Assembly: GCA_903897565.1 (NCBI GenBank)
Contig: CAIUCF010000878.1
Location: 1-9,849, forward strand
Length of the DNA: 9,849 nt
Direction of reading: 5' to 3'
Origin: an uncultured Rhodospirillales bacterium
GTDB lineage: Bacteria; Pseudomonadota; Alphaproteobacteria; ATCC43930; CGMCC-115725
The notes under the pieces were generated by a model. It had not been told where the DNA came from. It did no database searches and worked only from the letters and a program-made list of their open reading frames with translations. Shown here piece by piece: positions 1-7,747 of this stretch. The position numbers were made by a program, and so were the translations under genes. Within the stretch, counting starts at the first letter, position 1. Each line of letters opens with the position of its first letter.

Positions 1-54
1 GCCCGCCTCGACGATGCCAGCTGGGACAAGGACGTGGTCGCGGAGACCACGTAG
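1..54 (+). CDS. C-terminal end of an unidentified protein (partial)
   Basis: An open frame enters from the left edge in frame 1 and stops at TAG (52-54). It gives 17 residues, ARLDDASWDKDVVAETT. Sixteen of the 17 sense codons end in G or C, which matches the coding style of the window and supports a real gene end. The tail is hydrophilic and acidic, with no motif I can assign to a family. The gene converges on kup, whose stop lies 22 bases further on. A perfect hairpin covers its last codons. The assignment as coding rests only on codon bias and the convergent layout. Confidence 0.6.
   Translation, partial: ARLDDASWDKDVVAETT
32..52. terminator. Perfect 8-bp hairpin at the junction of two convergent genes
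   Basis: ACGTGGTC and GACCACGT form a perfect 8-bp stem around a 5-base loop (GCGGA). The stem overlaps the final codons and first stop base of the partial plus-strand gene and lies 25 bases beyond the kup stop. A symmetric stem could stop transcription or protect 3' ends in both directions. No T tract follows on either strand, so it is not a canonical intrinsic terminator, and chance within GC-rich coding sequence is possible. Confidence 0.3.
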
Positions 55-76
55 CCGCGCGCGGGTTTCCGAGGCC

Positions 77-1969
77 TTACAACGTTACCTGCGTCCCCAG
101 CTCCACCACGCGGTTTGAGGGAATCTTGAAGAAATCGGTGGCCGACATCGCGTTGCGGTTCATCGAGACGAACAGCTTCTCCTGCCACATCGGCATGTCC
201 GCGCGGATCGACGGAATCAAGGTTTCGCGGCCGATGAAGAACGAGGTCTGCATCAGGTCGAATTCTAGGCCGAGCGTGCGGCACAGGCGCAGGGCCTTCG
301 GAATATCGGCATCCTGGGAAAATCCGTAGCGCAGGATGATGCGATAGAAGCCCTCGATCAGGCCTTCGACCTGAACGCGGTCCTTGCCGGGCACTCGCGG
401 CACCGGCTCGGTCACCACCGTCAGGAACACGATCCGCTCATGGAGGATCTTGTTGTGCTTCAGGTTATGCAGCAACGCGGTCGGCACCGAGTCGGGATCG
501 CTGGTGAGGAAGATCGCAGTGCCGGCGACCTTCTGAACGGTGCTCTCCTTCTGCCGCCGCAGGAACATCGGCAAGGGCAGGGATTCCTCGAACAGCCGCC
601 GCGCCAGAATCTGCCGGCCCCGTTTCCAGGTCATCATCAAAAGAAAGACGCCGAGCCCGACGCCGACGGGGAACCAGCCGCCATTGGGAATCTTGAGCAG
701 ATTGGCGGCCAGGAAGCTCATATCGACCATCATGAACAGGATGCCGAGGCCCAAGCATTGCCAGAGCGGCCAGCGCCAGAGCCTTCGCGCCACGATCAGC
801 GCCAGCATCGTCGTCGTCGCCATCGTCCCGGTCACCGCGATGCCGTAGGCCGCCGCGAGATTGGCCGAGGAGCGGAACCCGATCACGAGCAGGATGACGC
901 CGATCATCAGGGCGGTGTTGGCGTCGGGGACGAAAATCTGCCCCTCCTCCGCGCCCGAGGTGTGACGGACTTCCATGCGGGGGGCAAAGCCGAGTTGGAT
1001 GGCCTGTCGGGTCAGGGAGAACACGCCCGAGATCACCGCCTGGCTAGCGATCACGGTTGCGAAGGTGGCGAGCAGGACCATGGGCCAGAGGCTCCAGGAC
1101 GGCACCATCAGGTAGAACGGATTTGACGCCGCCGCCGGGTCGCTCAGCATCAGGGCCGATTGTCCGAAGTAATTGAGCAGCAGCGCCGGCAGGACGAGCC
1201 CGAACCAAGCAAGCTGGATGGGTTTCTTGCCGAAATGGCCCATATCGGCGTAGAGCGCTTCGCCGCCGGTTACCACCAGCACGACGGCACCAAGCAGGAT
1301 GAAGGCATGCCAGCCATGGGCCATCATGAACCACGCGGCGTACTCCGGATCCACGGCCGCGAGGATCCTGGGGTGATGCACGATCTGGCTGATGCCGAGC
1401 AGGGCGATGGTAACGAACCACAGGCCCATGACAGGGGCGAAGACGGCCCCGATCTTGGCGGTGCCGCGATCCTGGAACCAGAACAGCGCGATCAGGATTC
1501 CGAGCGAGATCGGCACGATGAAGCGATGCAGGGCGGGAGTCGCGACGTCGATGCCCTCGACCGCGGAGAGCACCGAGATCGCCGGCGTGATGATGCCGTC
1601 GCCGAAGAACAGCGCCGCCCCGAACAGCCCGAGGATCAAAACGACCCCCAGCCGCGAGCTCTTGGCCGCGCGCTCGTGGACCAGCGCCAGCAGCGCCATG
1701 ATGCCGCCCTCGCCGCGGTTGTCGGCGCGCATCACGAACAGCACGTACTTGATTGTGACGACCATGAACAACGCCCAGACCACCAGCGACGCGATCCCGA
1801 AGACATTCGCGGTGGTGACCCTGAGGCCGTTCTCGGCGCTAAAACATTGCTGGATGGCATAGAGCGGGCTGGTGCCGATATCGCCGAACACGACGCCGAC
1901 GGCGCCCGCGGATAAGGCAAACAGGCGGCGGGTCTTGGCATCGGTCATGGCACTGGCAGGCGTCGTCAT
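77..1969 (-). CDS. kup: Kup family potassium uptake permease
   Basis: Low-affinity K+ uptake permease of the inner membrane; Kup (KUP/HAK/KT) proteins are thought to work as K+/H+ symporters. The 630-residue product is close to the 622 of E. coli Kup. The N terminus carries the family signature GDIGTSPLY at residues 29-37, in the first membrane span. About a dozen hydrophobic segments follow, to roughly residue 450. The rest is the hydrophilic C-terminal domain, with the conserved stretch FFIGRETLIPS and the family-typical ending VELGTQVTL. I chose the ATG at 1969, giving MTTPASAM, over an in-frame ATG at 2035, because the upstream 22 residues are poorly conserved in character and a purine-rich GGATCCGAG precedes it. 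It is separated by about 150 bases from the cytochrome gene upstream, so it probably has its own promoter and is unrelated to the oxidation cluster. Confidence 0.95.
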   Translation of the reverse strand: MTTPASAMTDAKTRRLFALSAGAVGVVFGDIGTSPLYAIQQCFSAENGLRVTTANVFGIASLVVWALFMVVTIKYVLFVMRADNRGEGGIMALLALVHERAAKSSRLGVVLILGLFGAALFFGDGIITPAISVLSAVEGIDVATPALHRFIVPISLGILIALFWFQDRGTAKIGAVFAPVMGLWFVTIALLGISQIVHHPRILAAVDPEYAAWFMMAHGWHAFILLGAVVLVVTGGEALYADMGHFGKKPIQLAWFGLVLPALLLNYFGQSALMLSDPAAASNPFYLMVPSWSLWPMVLLATFATVIASQAVISGVFSLTRQAIQLGFAPRMEVRHTSGAEEGQIFVPDANTALMIGVILLVIGFRSSANLAAAYGIAVTGTMATTTMLALIVARRLWRWPLWQCLGLGILFMMVDMSFLAANLLKIPNGGWFPVGVGLGVFLLMMTWKRGRQILARRLFEESLPLPMFLRRQKESTVQKVAGTAIFLTSDPDSVPTALLHNLKHNKILHERIVFLTVVTEPVPRVPGKDRVQVEGLIEGFYRIILRYGFSQDADIPKALRLCRTLGLEFDLMQTSFFIGRETLIPSIRADMPMWQEKLFVSMNRNAMSATDFFKIPSNRVVELGTQVTL

Positions 1970-2121
1970 CTCGGATCCAGATTTCAGGAAGGAACCGCGC
2001 GCACCGGGAAATGCGGCGGCGGCAGCCCACCCCATGGGACGCCGCGGCTACAATACTACAGACGAGGTTGATGCGCGTCGCGCCATTCACGGGATAGGTT
2101 CATTCGCCGCGGATCGCGCGC

Positions 2122-3045
2122 TCAGCCCCGACCGGGCCGCTTTGGCGATCCGGGGACGGCGGGGATGGTCTTGAGATAGGCGGCGATGGCGTCACGATCG
2201 GCGGCTTTGAGCACCGCCATCCGGTCGAGCACCTCGCCCATCCGCCCGCCAATCGCGTCGCCCGAGGGGGTGAAGCCGGTTGCGAGGAAGTCGGCGATGT
2301 CGTGGCGGCTCCAGCGGCCGATCCCGGATCGCGGATCTTGGGTGATGTTGGCCGCCGGCGGCCCCGCCTGTCCCGGCATCGCGTAGCCGGCGAAGGCACG
2401 GGCTTCGATCCTGCCGCCGAGCGCGTTGCGCGGCGTGTGACATTCCTCGCAATGTGCGACGGCCTCGACCAGATAGGCACCGCGGTTCCATTGCGGATCA
2501 TGGCCCGGGTTGGGCGGCAGCGGACCGGGATGGAAATACAGCGCGCGCCAAGGCAGCAGCAGCGCCCGGATCGACCACGGAAAATGCAGCGCATGCGGCC
2601 GGTTCGGCTGCGCCACCGCTGCTTGCGTCATCAGATAGGCCTTGATGTCGAGGATGTCGCGGTCGCTCATCTGGGTAAACGACGTGAAGGGAAAGGCCGG
2701 GTAGTAAGGGACGCCGCGGGGCGAGATACCGCGGCGCAGCGCTCGCAGGAAATCGGCGTCCGACCAGCGGCCGATGCCGTTAACCGGATCGGACGTGATG
2801 TTGCGGGTGTAGAAGGTGCCGTAATTGCTGGCGATCGCCACGCCGCCGGCGAGGAACGCGCCGTGATGGCGGGTATCGGTATGGCAGCCCTGGCAATTCG
2901 CCGCCGTGAACAGATATTGGCCGCGCTGCACCGGGCCCAGATCCGTTGTCGGGTCGGGGGCGGGGTCGACGGTCTGCGGGCGATCCGGCCCGGCACATGC
3001 CGTCATCGCCAGCATGATCGCCAGCAGCGCCGATCGTGGCCTCAA
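2122..3045 (-). CDS. Diheme cytochrome c, predicted lipoprotein
   Basis: Periplasm-facing electron carrier of 307 residues with two class I c-type domains. Heme sites are CQGCH (C51-C54-H55) and CEECH (C199-C202-H203). Each half repeats an N-I-T-x-D-P...GIGRWS motif (around 82-95 and 233-246), which shows internal duplication and resembles cytochrome subunits of membrane alcohol or aldehyde dehydrogenases. M269 is a likely axial ligand of heme 2; that of heme 1 is unclear because the usual MPY motif reads FPF. I chose the TTG start because it gives a clean lipoprotein signal (MRPRSALLAIMLAMTAC, lipid-attachment Cys17). The longer in-frame reading up to 3546 would run through the hydroxylase gene in another frame. 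The TTG shares bases with the hydroxylase TGA stop (TTGA), implying translational coupling. No dehydrogenase partner is encoded beside it. The partner is therefore inferred to be the hydroxylase pathway or an enzyme elsewhere. Confidence 0.9.
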   Translation of the reverse strand: MRPRSALLAIMLAMTACAGPDRPQTVDPAPDPTTDLGPVQRGQYLFTAANCQGCHTDTRHHGAFLAGGVAIASNYGTFYTRNITSDPVNGIGRWSDADFLRALRRGISPRGVPYYPAFPFTSFTQMSDRDILDIKAYLMTQAAVAQPNRPHALHFPWSIRALLLPWRALYFHPGPLPPNPGHDPQWNRGAYLVEAVAHCEECHTPRNALGGRIEARAFAGYAMPGQAGPPAANITQDPRSGIGRWSRHDIADFLATGFTPSGDAIGGRMGEVLDRMAVLKAADRDAIAAYLKTIPAVPGSPKRPGRG

Positions 3046-4061
3046 GACGCTGCCGCCAGCTGCGCAGCGAGCGTGTCGAGACGGCGATCCATGCACCACC
3101 GCCACAGCGGCGGGATCAGCGCCAGCAGGACTGCCCCCGCATAGCCGCCCGGCAGCAGCGGGCCCGCCGGGTCCGGGCGGAGTTGGAAATAGGCCGCCTG
3201 AGCGCGACGATGATGATCGCTGTGACGGCCCATATTGAACAGCAAGCCGTTGGCGATGCCGCCGCGCGTATTCCAGGAATGATAAGGCTGCAGCGGCTCG
3301 CGGGTCCCGCTCGCGTCCCAGCGTCGCACCATGCCGTAATGGGCGACGTAGTTGAACATCTCCAGCAACAATATCGAGATGACGCTGACGAGCGCGAGCA
3401 GCAAACCGGCGCGCCAGCCGAGGATCGTGAAGAGCGAGAGATAAAGCATGGAGCTGATCGCCAGATCCTGGCGGCAGCGATGGGCGAGCCGGCGCCAGGG
3501 CCTGCCGACGAGCCGCCGTTGCTCGAACCGCCAGGCGAAGATCCATTGTTCGATAATTGTCCGCACCAGGAAGCGATAGCTGCTCTCGCCGCGCCGCGCG
3601 GTCGAGGGATCCAATGGCGTCGCCGCGTAGCGATGATGACCATAGAGATGGGCGATATGGGAATGACGGTAGCTGAGCAGCGCCAGCAGCGCCTGCCCGC
3701 AGAACTGGTCGCGGCGATCACCGCTGTGGATCATCTCGTGGGCCGCGACGAGGCCGAATATCCCGGAGATGGCGGCGATGGCGGCGGCCAGGGCCAGAAA
3801 GCCGCCGACGCCCAACGTCGGGTCGGACGAGCGGTGCAAGCCCCACAGCAGCAAAACCACGATACAGATGACGAACAGCCGCGGGATCGCCCGGCGGTCA
3901 CTCAGGGTGGCCGCAGCGTCGGCGACGACCGCGGCATCGCTGCCGCCGGCCAGCAGCGCTGCAATGATCCCCGGGATCACGAGAAGGCCGTAGAGCGGGT
4001 TGCCGGCGTCGAGGATCGGCAGCGCGATCAGGAACAGGAAAGGGCCGCCATATCGCAACAC
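3042..4061 (-). CDS. AlkB-type membrane di-iron hydroxylase (alkane 1-monooxygenase/XylM family)
   Basis: Integral membrane non-heme di-iron monooxygenase. Relatives hydroxylate terminal methyl groups of alkanes (AlkB) or xylenes (XylM) at the cytoplasmic side of the inner membrane. The histidine boxes are HEMIH (H108, H112), HIAHLYGHH (H138, H142, H143), NYVAHYG (H241) and MGRHSDHH (H280, H283, H284). All nine iron-ligand positions known from AlkB structures are filled. Other AlkB hallmarks are ATPLDPSTARRGE after box 2 and HSWNT at 261-265. Hydrophobic spans lie near residues 5-40, 60-75, 85-107, 200-232 and 305-320. At 339 residues it is shorter than classic AlkB (about 400). Two features differ from AlkB: Ala replaces Glu in the NYxEHYG motif, and no rubredoxin is encoded nearby. 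The start is GTG, six bases after GAGGGG. It lies 55 bases downstream of the oxygenase-like gene and overlaps the cytochrome start. Family membership is secure; substrate is unknown. Confidence 0.9.
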   Translation of the reverse strand: MLRYGGPFLFLIALPILDAGNPLYGLLVIPGIIAALLAGGSDAAVVADAAATLSDRRAIPRLFVICIVVLLLWGLHRSSDPTLGVGGFLALAAAIAAISGIFGLVAAHEMIHSGDRRDQFCGQALLALLSYRHSHIAHLYGHHRYAATPLDPSTARRGESSYRFLVRTIIEQWIFAWRFEQRRLVGRPWRRLAHRCRQDLAISSMLYLSLFTILGWRAGLLLALVSVISILLLEMFNYVAHYGMVRRWDASGTREPLQPYHSWNTRGGIANGLLFNMGRHSDHHRRAQAAYFQLRPDPAGPLLPGGYAGAVLLALIPPLWRWCMDRRLDTLAAQLAAAS

Positions 4062-4116
4062 GATGCACCCCTCTTGCGCGCTGCTGCGATCCTACCGTCG
4101 CCGCTCCTGCTTGTCG

Positions 4117-5376
4117 CTAAAAGAAGACGTAGGACCGGACCACGACATTCTTGCGGCAGCGGGCATCGGCGGGCGCGGTGGGGTCGATACAGGCGGTATG
4201 GAACGACCAGCGCGAGACCGAGCCGTCGGTCACCGAGTCGTAGCATTTCAGCATCGAGACCTCGGTCGATTTCTGCTGGGGAAACCAGTACCACTCATGG
4301 TCGGGACGATAGGTGAACCGGGTGGTCTCGCCGACGCGGTCGTCATAGATCCGGTAGTTGGTGATATAGGCCTGGTCGGCGAACGAGGGCCAGGCGCAGA
4401 GCACGAACGGATACTGTTCGACCGTTTCCATCGGCTTGGCGAGATTGATCGACATGAAGCGCCGCGCCATCTTTTCGTCGGCCTCGGCCTCGGTGTAGTG
4501 CTGGGTGCGGCCGAAGTTGCGCAGGTTCTTGGTCAGCAGCTCGCGGCAGCGCACCCGGCCGCTGTTGTCGTTCAGATCATTGTGGACGATGTTGGCGTAG
4601 TTGGCGTTGACGCCCGGGTTCTTGTTGTCCTGATCCTCGGTGCGGTCGCCAGTGTAGTCCTTGTCGAAGACGTCGTGATTATAGACCAGCGCGTCCGTGG
4701 CGCCGGGGAAGAACTCGAGCAGCAGCTTCTCGATCTCGGGGTAGAATACCCGCTCGACCTCGGCCGAATCATAGAAATTCGCGCAGGCGGATTCGAGATG
4801 CGCGAGCGAGACGCCGAGGCGGTCCATGCTCTCAGGGCTGTTGGGCGACAGACCAGGGTGGTACTCGGCGATGCGCCGGGCGTCGCGCATGATTTGTGGA
4901 AAATAGAGGTCGCGGCGCAGGTTGTCGTCCTCGTTCCGGCGCAGGATCGCCGCGAGATCGGCGCGCGCCGGATCCCGCCACACCGCATTGGACGACACCA
5001 CGGAATAGGTCGGCCGCTCGTAGATGGTATAGGGCATCGGCAGCGCCAGCCCGCCTTCCGGGGCCTTGATACCCTTGGCGCGGATATAGTCGAGGCAGGT
5101 CTGGTAATCGCGGAAACCGAGGCCCCATTTCGTCGCGATCGGTCCCGGTGGCGCATTGTCGATCATCTCGATGATGCGCCGTCCCTCGCCCAGGGCGATC
5201 TCGGCAAGCGCGTCTTTCAGCGCCTCCGCGGTCCCGGCATCGCCGTCACGCTCGAACGACATGTAGGACAACCCGCCATTGGCCGCGATCGCCGGCGGCT
5301 GGCCGGCGGTGCGTTGGAGCGGCGGCACATAGCCCGACGAAACCTGCTTCTTGCTGGCGACCTGAACCTGGCTCAT
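4117..5376 (-). CDS. CmcJ/NvfI-like putative non-heme iron oxygenase
   Basis: Soluble 419-residue protein resembling the CmcJ/NvfI (asaB/GA4-desaturase-like) oxidoreductases. Members take part in cephamycin methoxylation and in fungal terpenoid hydroxylation or desaturation, many as Fe(II)/2-oxoglutarate enzymes. Supporting motifs are VHNDL with an HxD pair (H265, D267), FMSINLAKP (307-315), the Y-W-F-P...E...LKCYDS block (363-381), FHTACIDP (H393 as distal ligand) and a basic C terminus (R408, R414) where 2-oxoglutarate would bind. The HxD...H...R order matches the fold. Residues 1 to about 110 extend beyond the core and match nothing I recognise. The ATG at 5376 is preceded by GAGG at suitable spacing; an in-frame GTG at 5412 has no such site. 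No signal peptide or membrane span is seen. It is the first gene of the minus-strand cluster and divergent from the CoA-transferase. Family call is by motif, moderately sure; the reaction is unknown. Confidence 0.72.
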   Translation of the reverse strand: MSQVQVASKKQVSSGYVPPLQRTAGQPPAIAANGGLSYMSFERDGDAGTAEALKDALAEIALGEGRRIIEMIDNAPPGPIATKWGLGFRDYQTCLDYIRAKGIKAPEGGLALPMPYTIYERPTYSVVSSNAVWRDPARADLAAILRRNEDDNLRRDLYFPQIMRDARRIAEYHPGLSPNSPESMDRLGVSLAHLESACANFYDSAEVERVFYPEIEKLLLEFFPGATDALVYNHDVFDKDYTGDRTEDQDNKNPGVNANYANIVHNDLNDNSGRVRCRELLTKNLRNFGRTQHYTEAEADEKMARRFMSINLAKPMETVEQYPFVLCAWPSFADQAYITNYRIYDDRVGETTRFTYRPDHEWYWFPQQKSTEVSMLKCYDSVTDGSVSRWSFHTACIDPTAPADARCRKNVVVRSYVFF

Positions 5377-5692
5377 GGCAAACCTCGGGTTGGTTTGAAA
5401 CGACGGTGGCACACGGCGCCTGGGTTTTCCAGACGGTGAGGGCTCAGCCAGACGCGGGTGCGCCGCGCGGCTGGTGCAGACCTCTCTCCGCCTTCCCCTA
5501 CGTTTCGACCGAGCAGTGTGCCTCGCAGGCTGGAGGCTCTGTGGATTACACTCGTAATATCTCTGGATAAATCGAGCATTTCATGCGTGGACGCGGGCGG
5601 GATGCCTTAGATTTTAGGGTCCACCCCGGGGAGCCTGTCGGAGGAGCGGGACCAGGCGGGCAGGGGATTGCCAGTACAAAGGGATTGTCGTC
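5377..5692. other. Divergent intergenic regulatory region
   Basis: These 316 bases separate the oxygenase-like gene (leftward) from the CoA-transferase gene (rightward) and should hold both promoters. The one clear element is the palindrome at 5545-5558. Around it lies the only AT-rich patch of the region (about 5542-5590), the expected place for promoter melting. A rightward -10-like TAATAT (5555-5560) overlaps the palindrome, but no good -35 hexamer is found 16-18 bases upstream, so that promoter may be weak or activator-dependent. The remaining sequence is GC-rich. The leftward untranslated leader is purine-rich around 5486-5512. No RNA gene or convincing terminator is seen. Confidence 0.6.
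5544..5560 (+). promoter_or_regulatory. Predicted IclR-family operator 1
   Basis: ATTAC (5545-5549) and GTAAT (5554-5558) form a perfect inverted repeat with a 4-base spacer. The extended oriented sequence GATTACACTCGTAATAT matches operator 2, read on the opposite strand, at 15 of 17 bases; only the two central bases differ. It lies 134 bases before the CoA-transferase start and 168 bases before the oxygenase-like start. The size and symmetry suit an IclR dimer. The regulator link is inferred from recurrence beside the iclR gene, not from a known consensus. Confidence 0.65.
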
Positions 5693-6928
5693 TTGCCATT
5701 GAACAACCACCGTATCGACCCTGGCCCGGACGCCTTCGGCAGCCTGCGCGATATCAGAATCATCGATCTGACGCAGATGCTGGCCGGTCCTTATGGCACT
5801 ATGGTGCTGGCGGATCACGGCGCCCAGGTGATCAAAGTCGAGGCGCCGACCGGCGACCTTACACGCCATGCCGGTCCCTACCGGACCGAAGACAGCGAGC
5901 GCGTCCTCGGCGGGTATTTTCAGAGCATCAACCGCAACAAGCAGAGCGTGGTGCTGAACCTCAAAAGCGAAAAGGGCAGAGACGCCCTCAAGGCCCTGAT
6001 CCGCGATGCCGATGCCGTCGTCGAGAATTTCCGAGCCGGCGTCATGGACCGGCTCGGCCTGTCCTACGAGACCTTGCGGGAGATCAACCCGCGACTCGTC
6101 TATGGCGCCTTACGTGGCTTCGGCGATCCCCGCACCGGGGCCTCGCCCTATGGTGAATGGCCGGCCTTCGACGTTATCGCCCAGGCGATGGGCGGCGTCA
6201 TGGCGATCACCGGTCCGGACGCCGCGACCCCGACCAAGGTCGGCCCTGGCATCGGCGATATCGTTCCAGGCTTGTTCCTGGCCTTCGGCGTGCTGGCGGC
6301 GATCCATCATGCGCGACGCACCGGCGAAGGCCAGTTCGTCGATGTCGCCATGACGGATGCGATGCTCTCAGTCTGTGAGCGGATGGTGTGGCAGAATTCG
6401 GTCCTCGGCATCGTGCCCGGCCCCGAGGGCAATCATCACCCCTTCCTCTGTCCGTTCGGCATGTTTCCCGCCAAGGACGGCTTCGTCACGATCGCAGCGC
6501 AGCAGGACAGTTTTTTCTCGCTGCTGTGCGAGCAGCTGGAGACGCCGGCGCTCGCCGAAGATCCGCGGTACCTATCAGAAGCCTCGCGGAGCCTGCACCG
6601 TCACGACTTGATCGCACAACTTGGCCTCCTGACCCGGATGTTCGACAAGGCGGAATTGATGCGCCGGCTCGGCGGGCGCATTCCCTTCGGTCCAGTCATG
6701 GACGTCACCGAAATCTGTGCGGATCCCCATTTCGCCGCTCGCGAGATGCTCATCGACGTCGGGCAGCCCGGCAGTACTCCGGTCCGTATCGCCGGCGTCC
6801 CGATCAAGATGACCGTCACTCCGGGCGGCATCCACCGCCGCAGCCCACTGCTCGGCGAACACCGCATCGTCCGACTGCGCGAGGCCGGTCTCTCGGACGC
6901 CCAGATCGCCGATATCTTCGCCGAGTAA
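5693..6928 (+). CDS. CaiB/BaiF (family III) CoA-transferase
   Basis: Cytoplasmic enzyme of 411 residues that moves CoA from an acyl-CoA donor to a free carboxylic acid, usually the activation step of a degradation pathway. The N terminus has the family core RIIDLTQMLAGPYGTMVLAD (22-41), then GAQVIKVE (43-50), NRNKQSVVLNLK (80-91) and ADAVVENFRAGVMDRLGL (106-123). FDVIAQAMGG is at 159-168. The catalytic Asp of Frc-type enzymes corresponds to D189 in GIGDIVPG. Length is normal. The start is TTG at 5693, with AAAGGGA eight bases upstream. The next Met (29) lies inside the conserved core, so no later start is workable. The gene stands alone on its strand and meets the regulator gene tail to tail with six bases between stops. 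The operator at 5544-5560 lies upstream. Acceptor acid is unknown. Confidence 0.92.
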   Translation: MPLNNHRIDPGPDAFGSLRDIRIIDLTQMLAGPYGTMVLADHGAQVIKVEAPTGDLTRHAGPYRTEDSERVLGGYFQSINRNKQSVVLNLKSEKGRDALKALIRDADAVVENFRAGVMDRLGLSYETLREINPRLVYGALRGFGDPRTGASPYGEWPAFDVIAQAMGGVMAITGPDAATPTKVGPGIGDIVPGLFLAFGVLAAIHHARRTGEGQFVDVAMTDAMLSVCERMVWQNSVLGIVPGPEGNHHPFLCPFGMFPAKDGFVTIAAQQDSFFSLLCEQLETPALAEDPRYLSEASRSLHRHDLIAQLGLLTRMFDKAELMRRLGGRIPFGPVMDVTEICADPHFAAREMLIDVGQPGSTPVRIAGVPIKMTVTPGGIHRRSPLLGEHRIVRLREAGLSDAQIADIFAE

Positions 6929-6934
6929 CAAGGG

Positions 6935-7696
6935 TCACGCCGCGCCACCCGTCGCCGGAAACGCAGCCTGGAACCTTTGCAGGGCAGCGATAATCTGCGG
7001 ACGCCGCGCGAGAATTCGCTCGATCGGGCCGCCACAGCCGATCGCCAGAGTCATGTCGCCCATCGGCGACGGTACCGCCACCGCGACCGCCGCCAAGCCC
7101 GGCTTGGAATCCCCCTCGGTCGTGGCAAATCCCTGGTCGCGCACCTGCCGAATCAGCGTGGCGAAGCCCGTCTCGGAAATCCGCAGCCGATCTTCCGCGG
7201 CCTCGGCGTTGCTACGCCGAACCCAGCCGACGACCTCGTCATCCGGCTTCTCGCTGAGCAGGATGCGCCCCGGCGCCGAGCAGGTGATCGAACGCAGCGC
7301 GCCCGAGGCGATCTGCAGCCGGTTCGGCATAGTCGCCTCGACGGTGAGCACGTACTGGATCGCGCAGCCGTTTTGGATGGCGGCATAGACAGTCTCGCCG
7401 CCGCAGTCCTGCTGCAGCGCTTCCAGGCGTTGCGCGATCGAGCCGGCGGCGCTGAACCGGCGGGCAATCCAGCTGCCCAACAGCATCACCCGGATTGTCG
7501 GCGAGAACAGCCGGGTGGCGCGGTCATGGCCGATGTAGCCGAGATGGACGAGATTGCGCAGCAGCATGCTGGCGCTCGGCTGCGGTATGCCGAGATCGCG
7601 CGCGACCTCGCCGACTGTCAACCCGCGTTCGCGCTGCGAGAACAGCTCGAGCAACGCCAAGGTTCGTTCGGCGGATTTGACGGAGCGGACGGCCAT
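6935..7696 (-). CDS. IclR-family transcriptional regulator
   Basis: DNA-binding regulator of 253 residues, the usual IclR length. Residues 1-75 form the winged helix-turn-helix: the helix pair is in LTVGEVARDLGIPQPSASML (26-45), followed by the wing to about 65. Residues 78-245 form the effector-binding domain, with the characteristic SAPGRILLS (140-148) and the late segment GLAAVAVAVPSPMGDMTLAI (200-219). IclR proteins usually sense a small aromatic or carboxylic acid and act as repressors or activators of adjacent genes. The ATG at 7696 has GGAG five bases upstream; the in-frame GTG at 7714 lacks a comparable site. The gene is divergent from the GST-flavoprotein pair and convergent with the CoA-transferase. 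Its own promoter overlaps operator 2, which predicts autoregulation. Confidence 0.93.
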   Translation of the reverse strand: MAVRSVKSAERTLALLELFSQRERGLTVGEVARDLGIPQPSASMLLRNLVHLGYIGHDRATRLFSPTIRVMLLGSWIARRFSAAGSIAQRLEALQQDCGGETVYAAIQNGCAIQYVLTVEATMPNRLQIASGALRSITCSAPGRILLSEKPDDEVVGWVRRSNAEAAEDRLRISETGFATLIRQVRDQGFATTEGDSKPGLAAVAVAVPSPMGDMTLAIGCGGPIERILARRPQIIAALQRFQAAFPATGGAA

Positions 7697-7747
7697 GAGT
7701 TCTCCGGATGCCACGGAACAGCGGAACGACAGGATATCGCAGCACCC

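Noticed and set aside
3046..3546. N-terminal extension of the cytochrome frame to 474 residues
   Set aside because: The extension overlaps the hydroxylase gene in another frame and is low-complexity. The TTG at 3045 gives a proper lipoprotein signal peptide.
3036..4316. 426-residue open frame on the plus strand
   Set aside because: It is antisense to the AlkB-type hydroxylase and part of the next gene. Its Gln/Arg/Asp-rich composition is typical of a shadow frame.
4000..5439. 479-residue open frame on the plus strand
   Set aside because: It lies antisense to the CmcJ/NvfI-like gene, whose protein has clear family motifs. Long antisense frames are expected in GC-rich genes, and this one shows no recognisable domain.
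5583..5702. 39-codon frame overlapping the CoA-transferase TTG start, a possible leader peptide
   Set aside because: It begins MRGRGRDAL, has no good ribosome-binding site, and its Gly/Arg-rich content fits random GC-rich sequence. There is no attenuator-like structure, so I do not call it.
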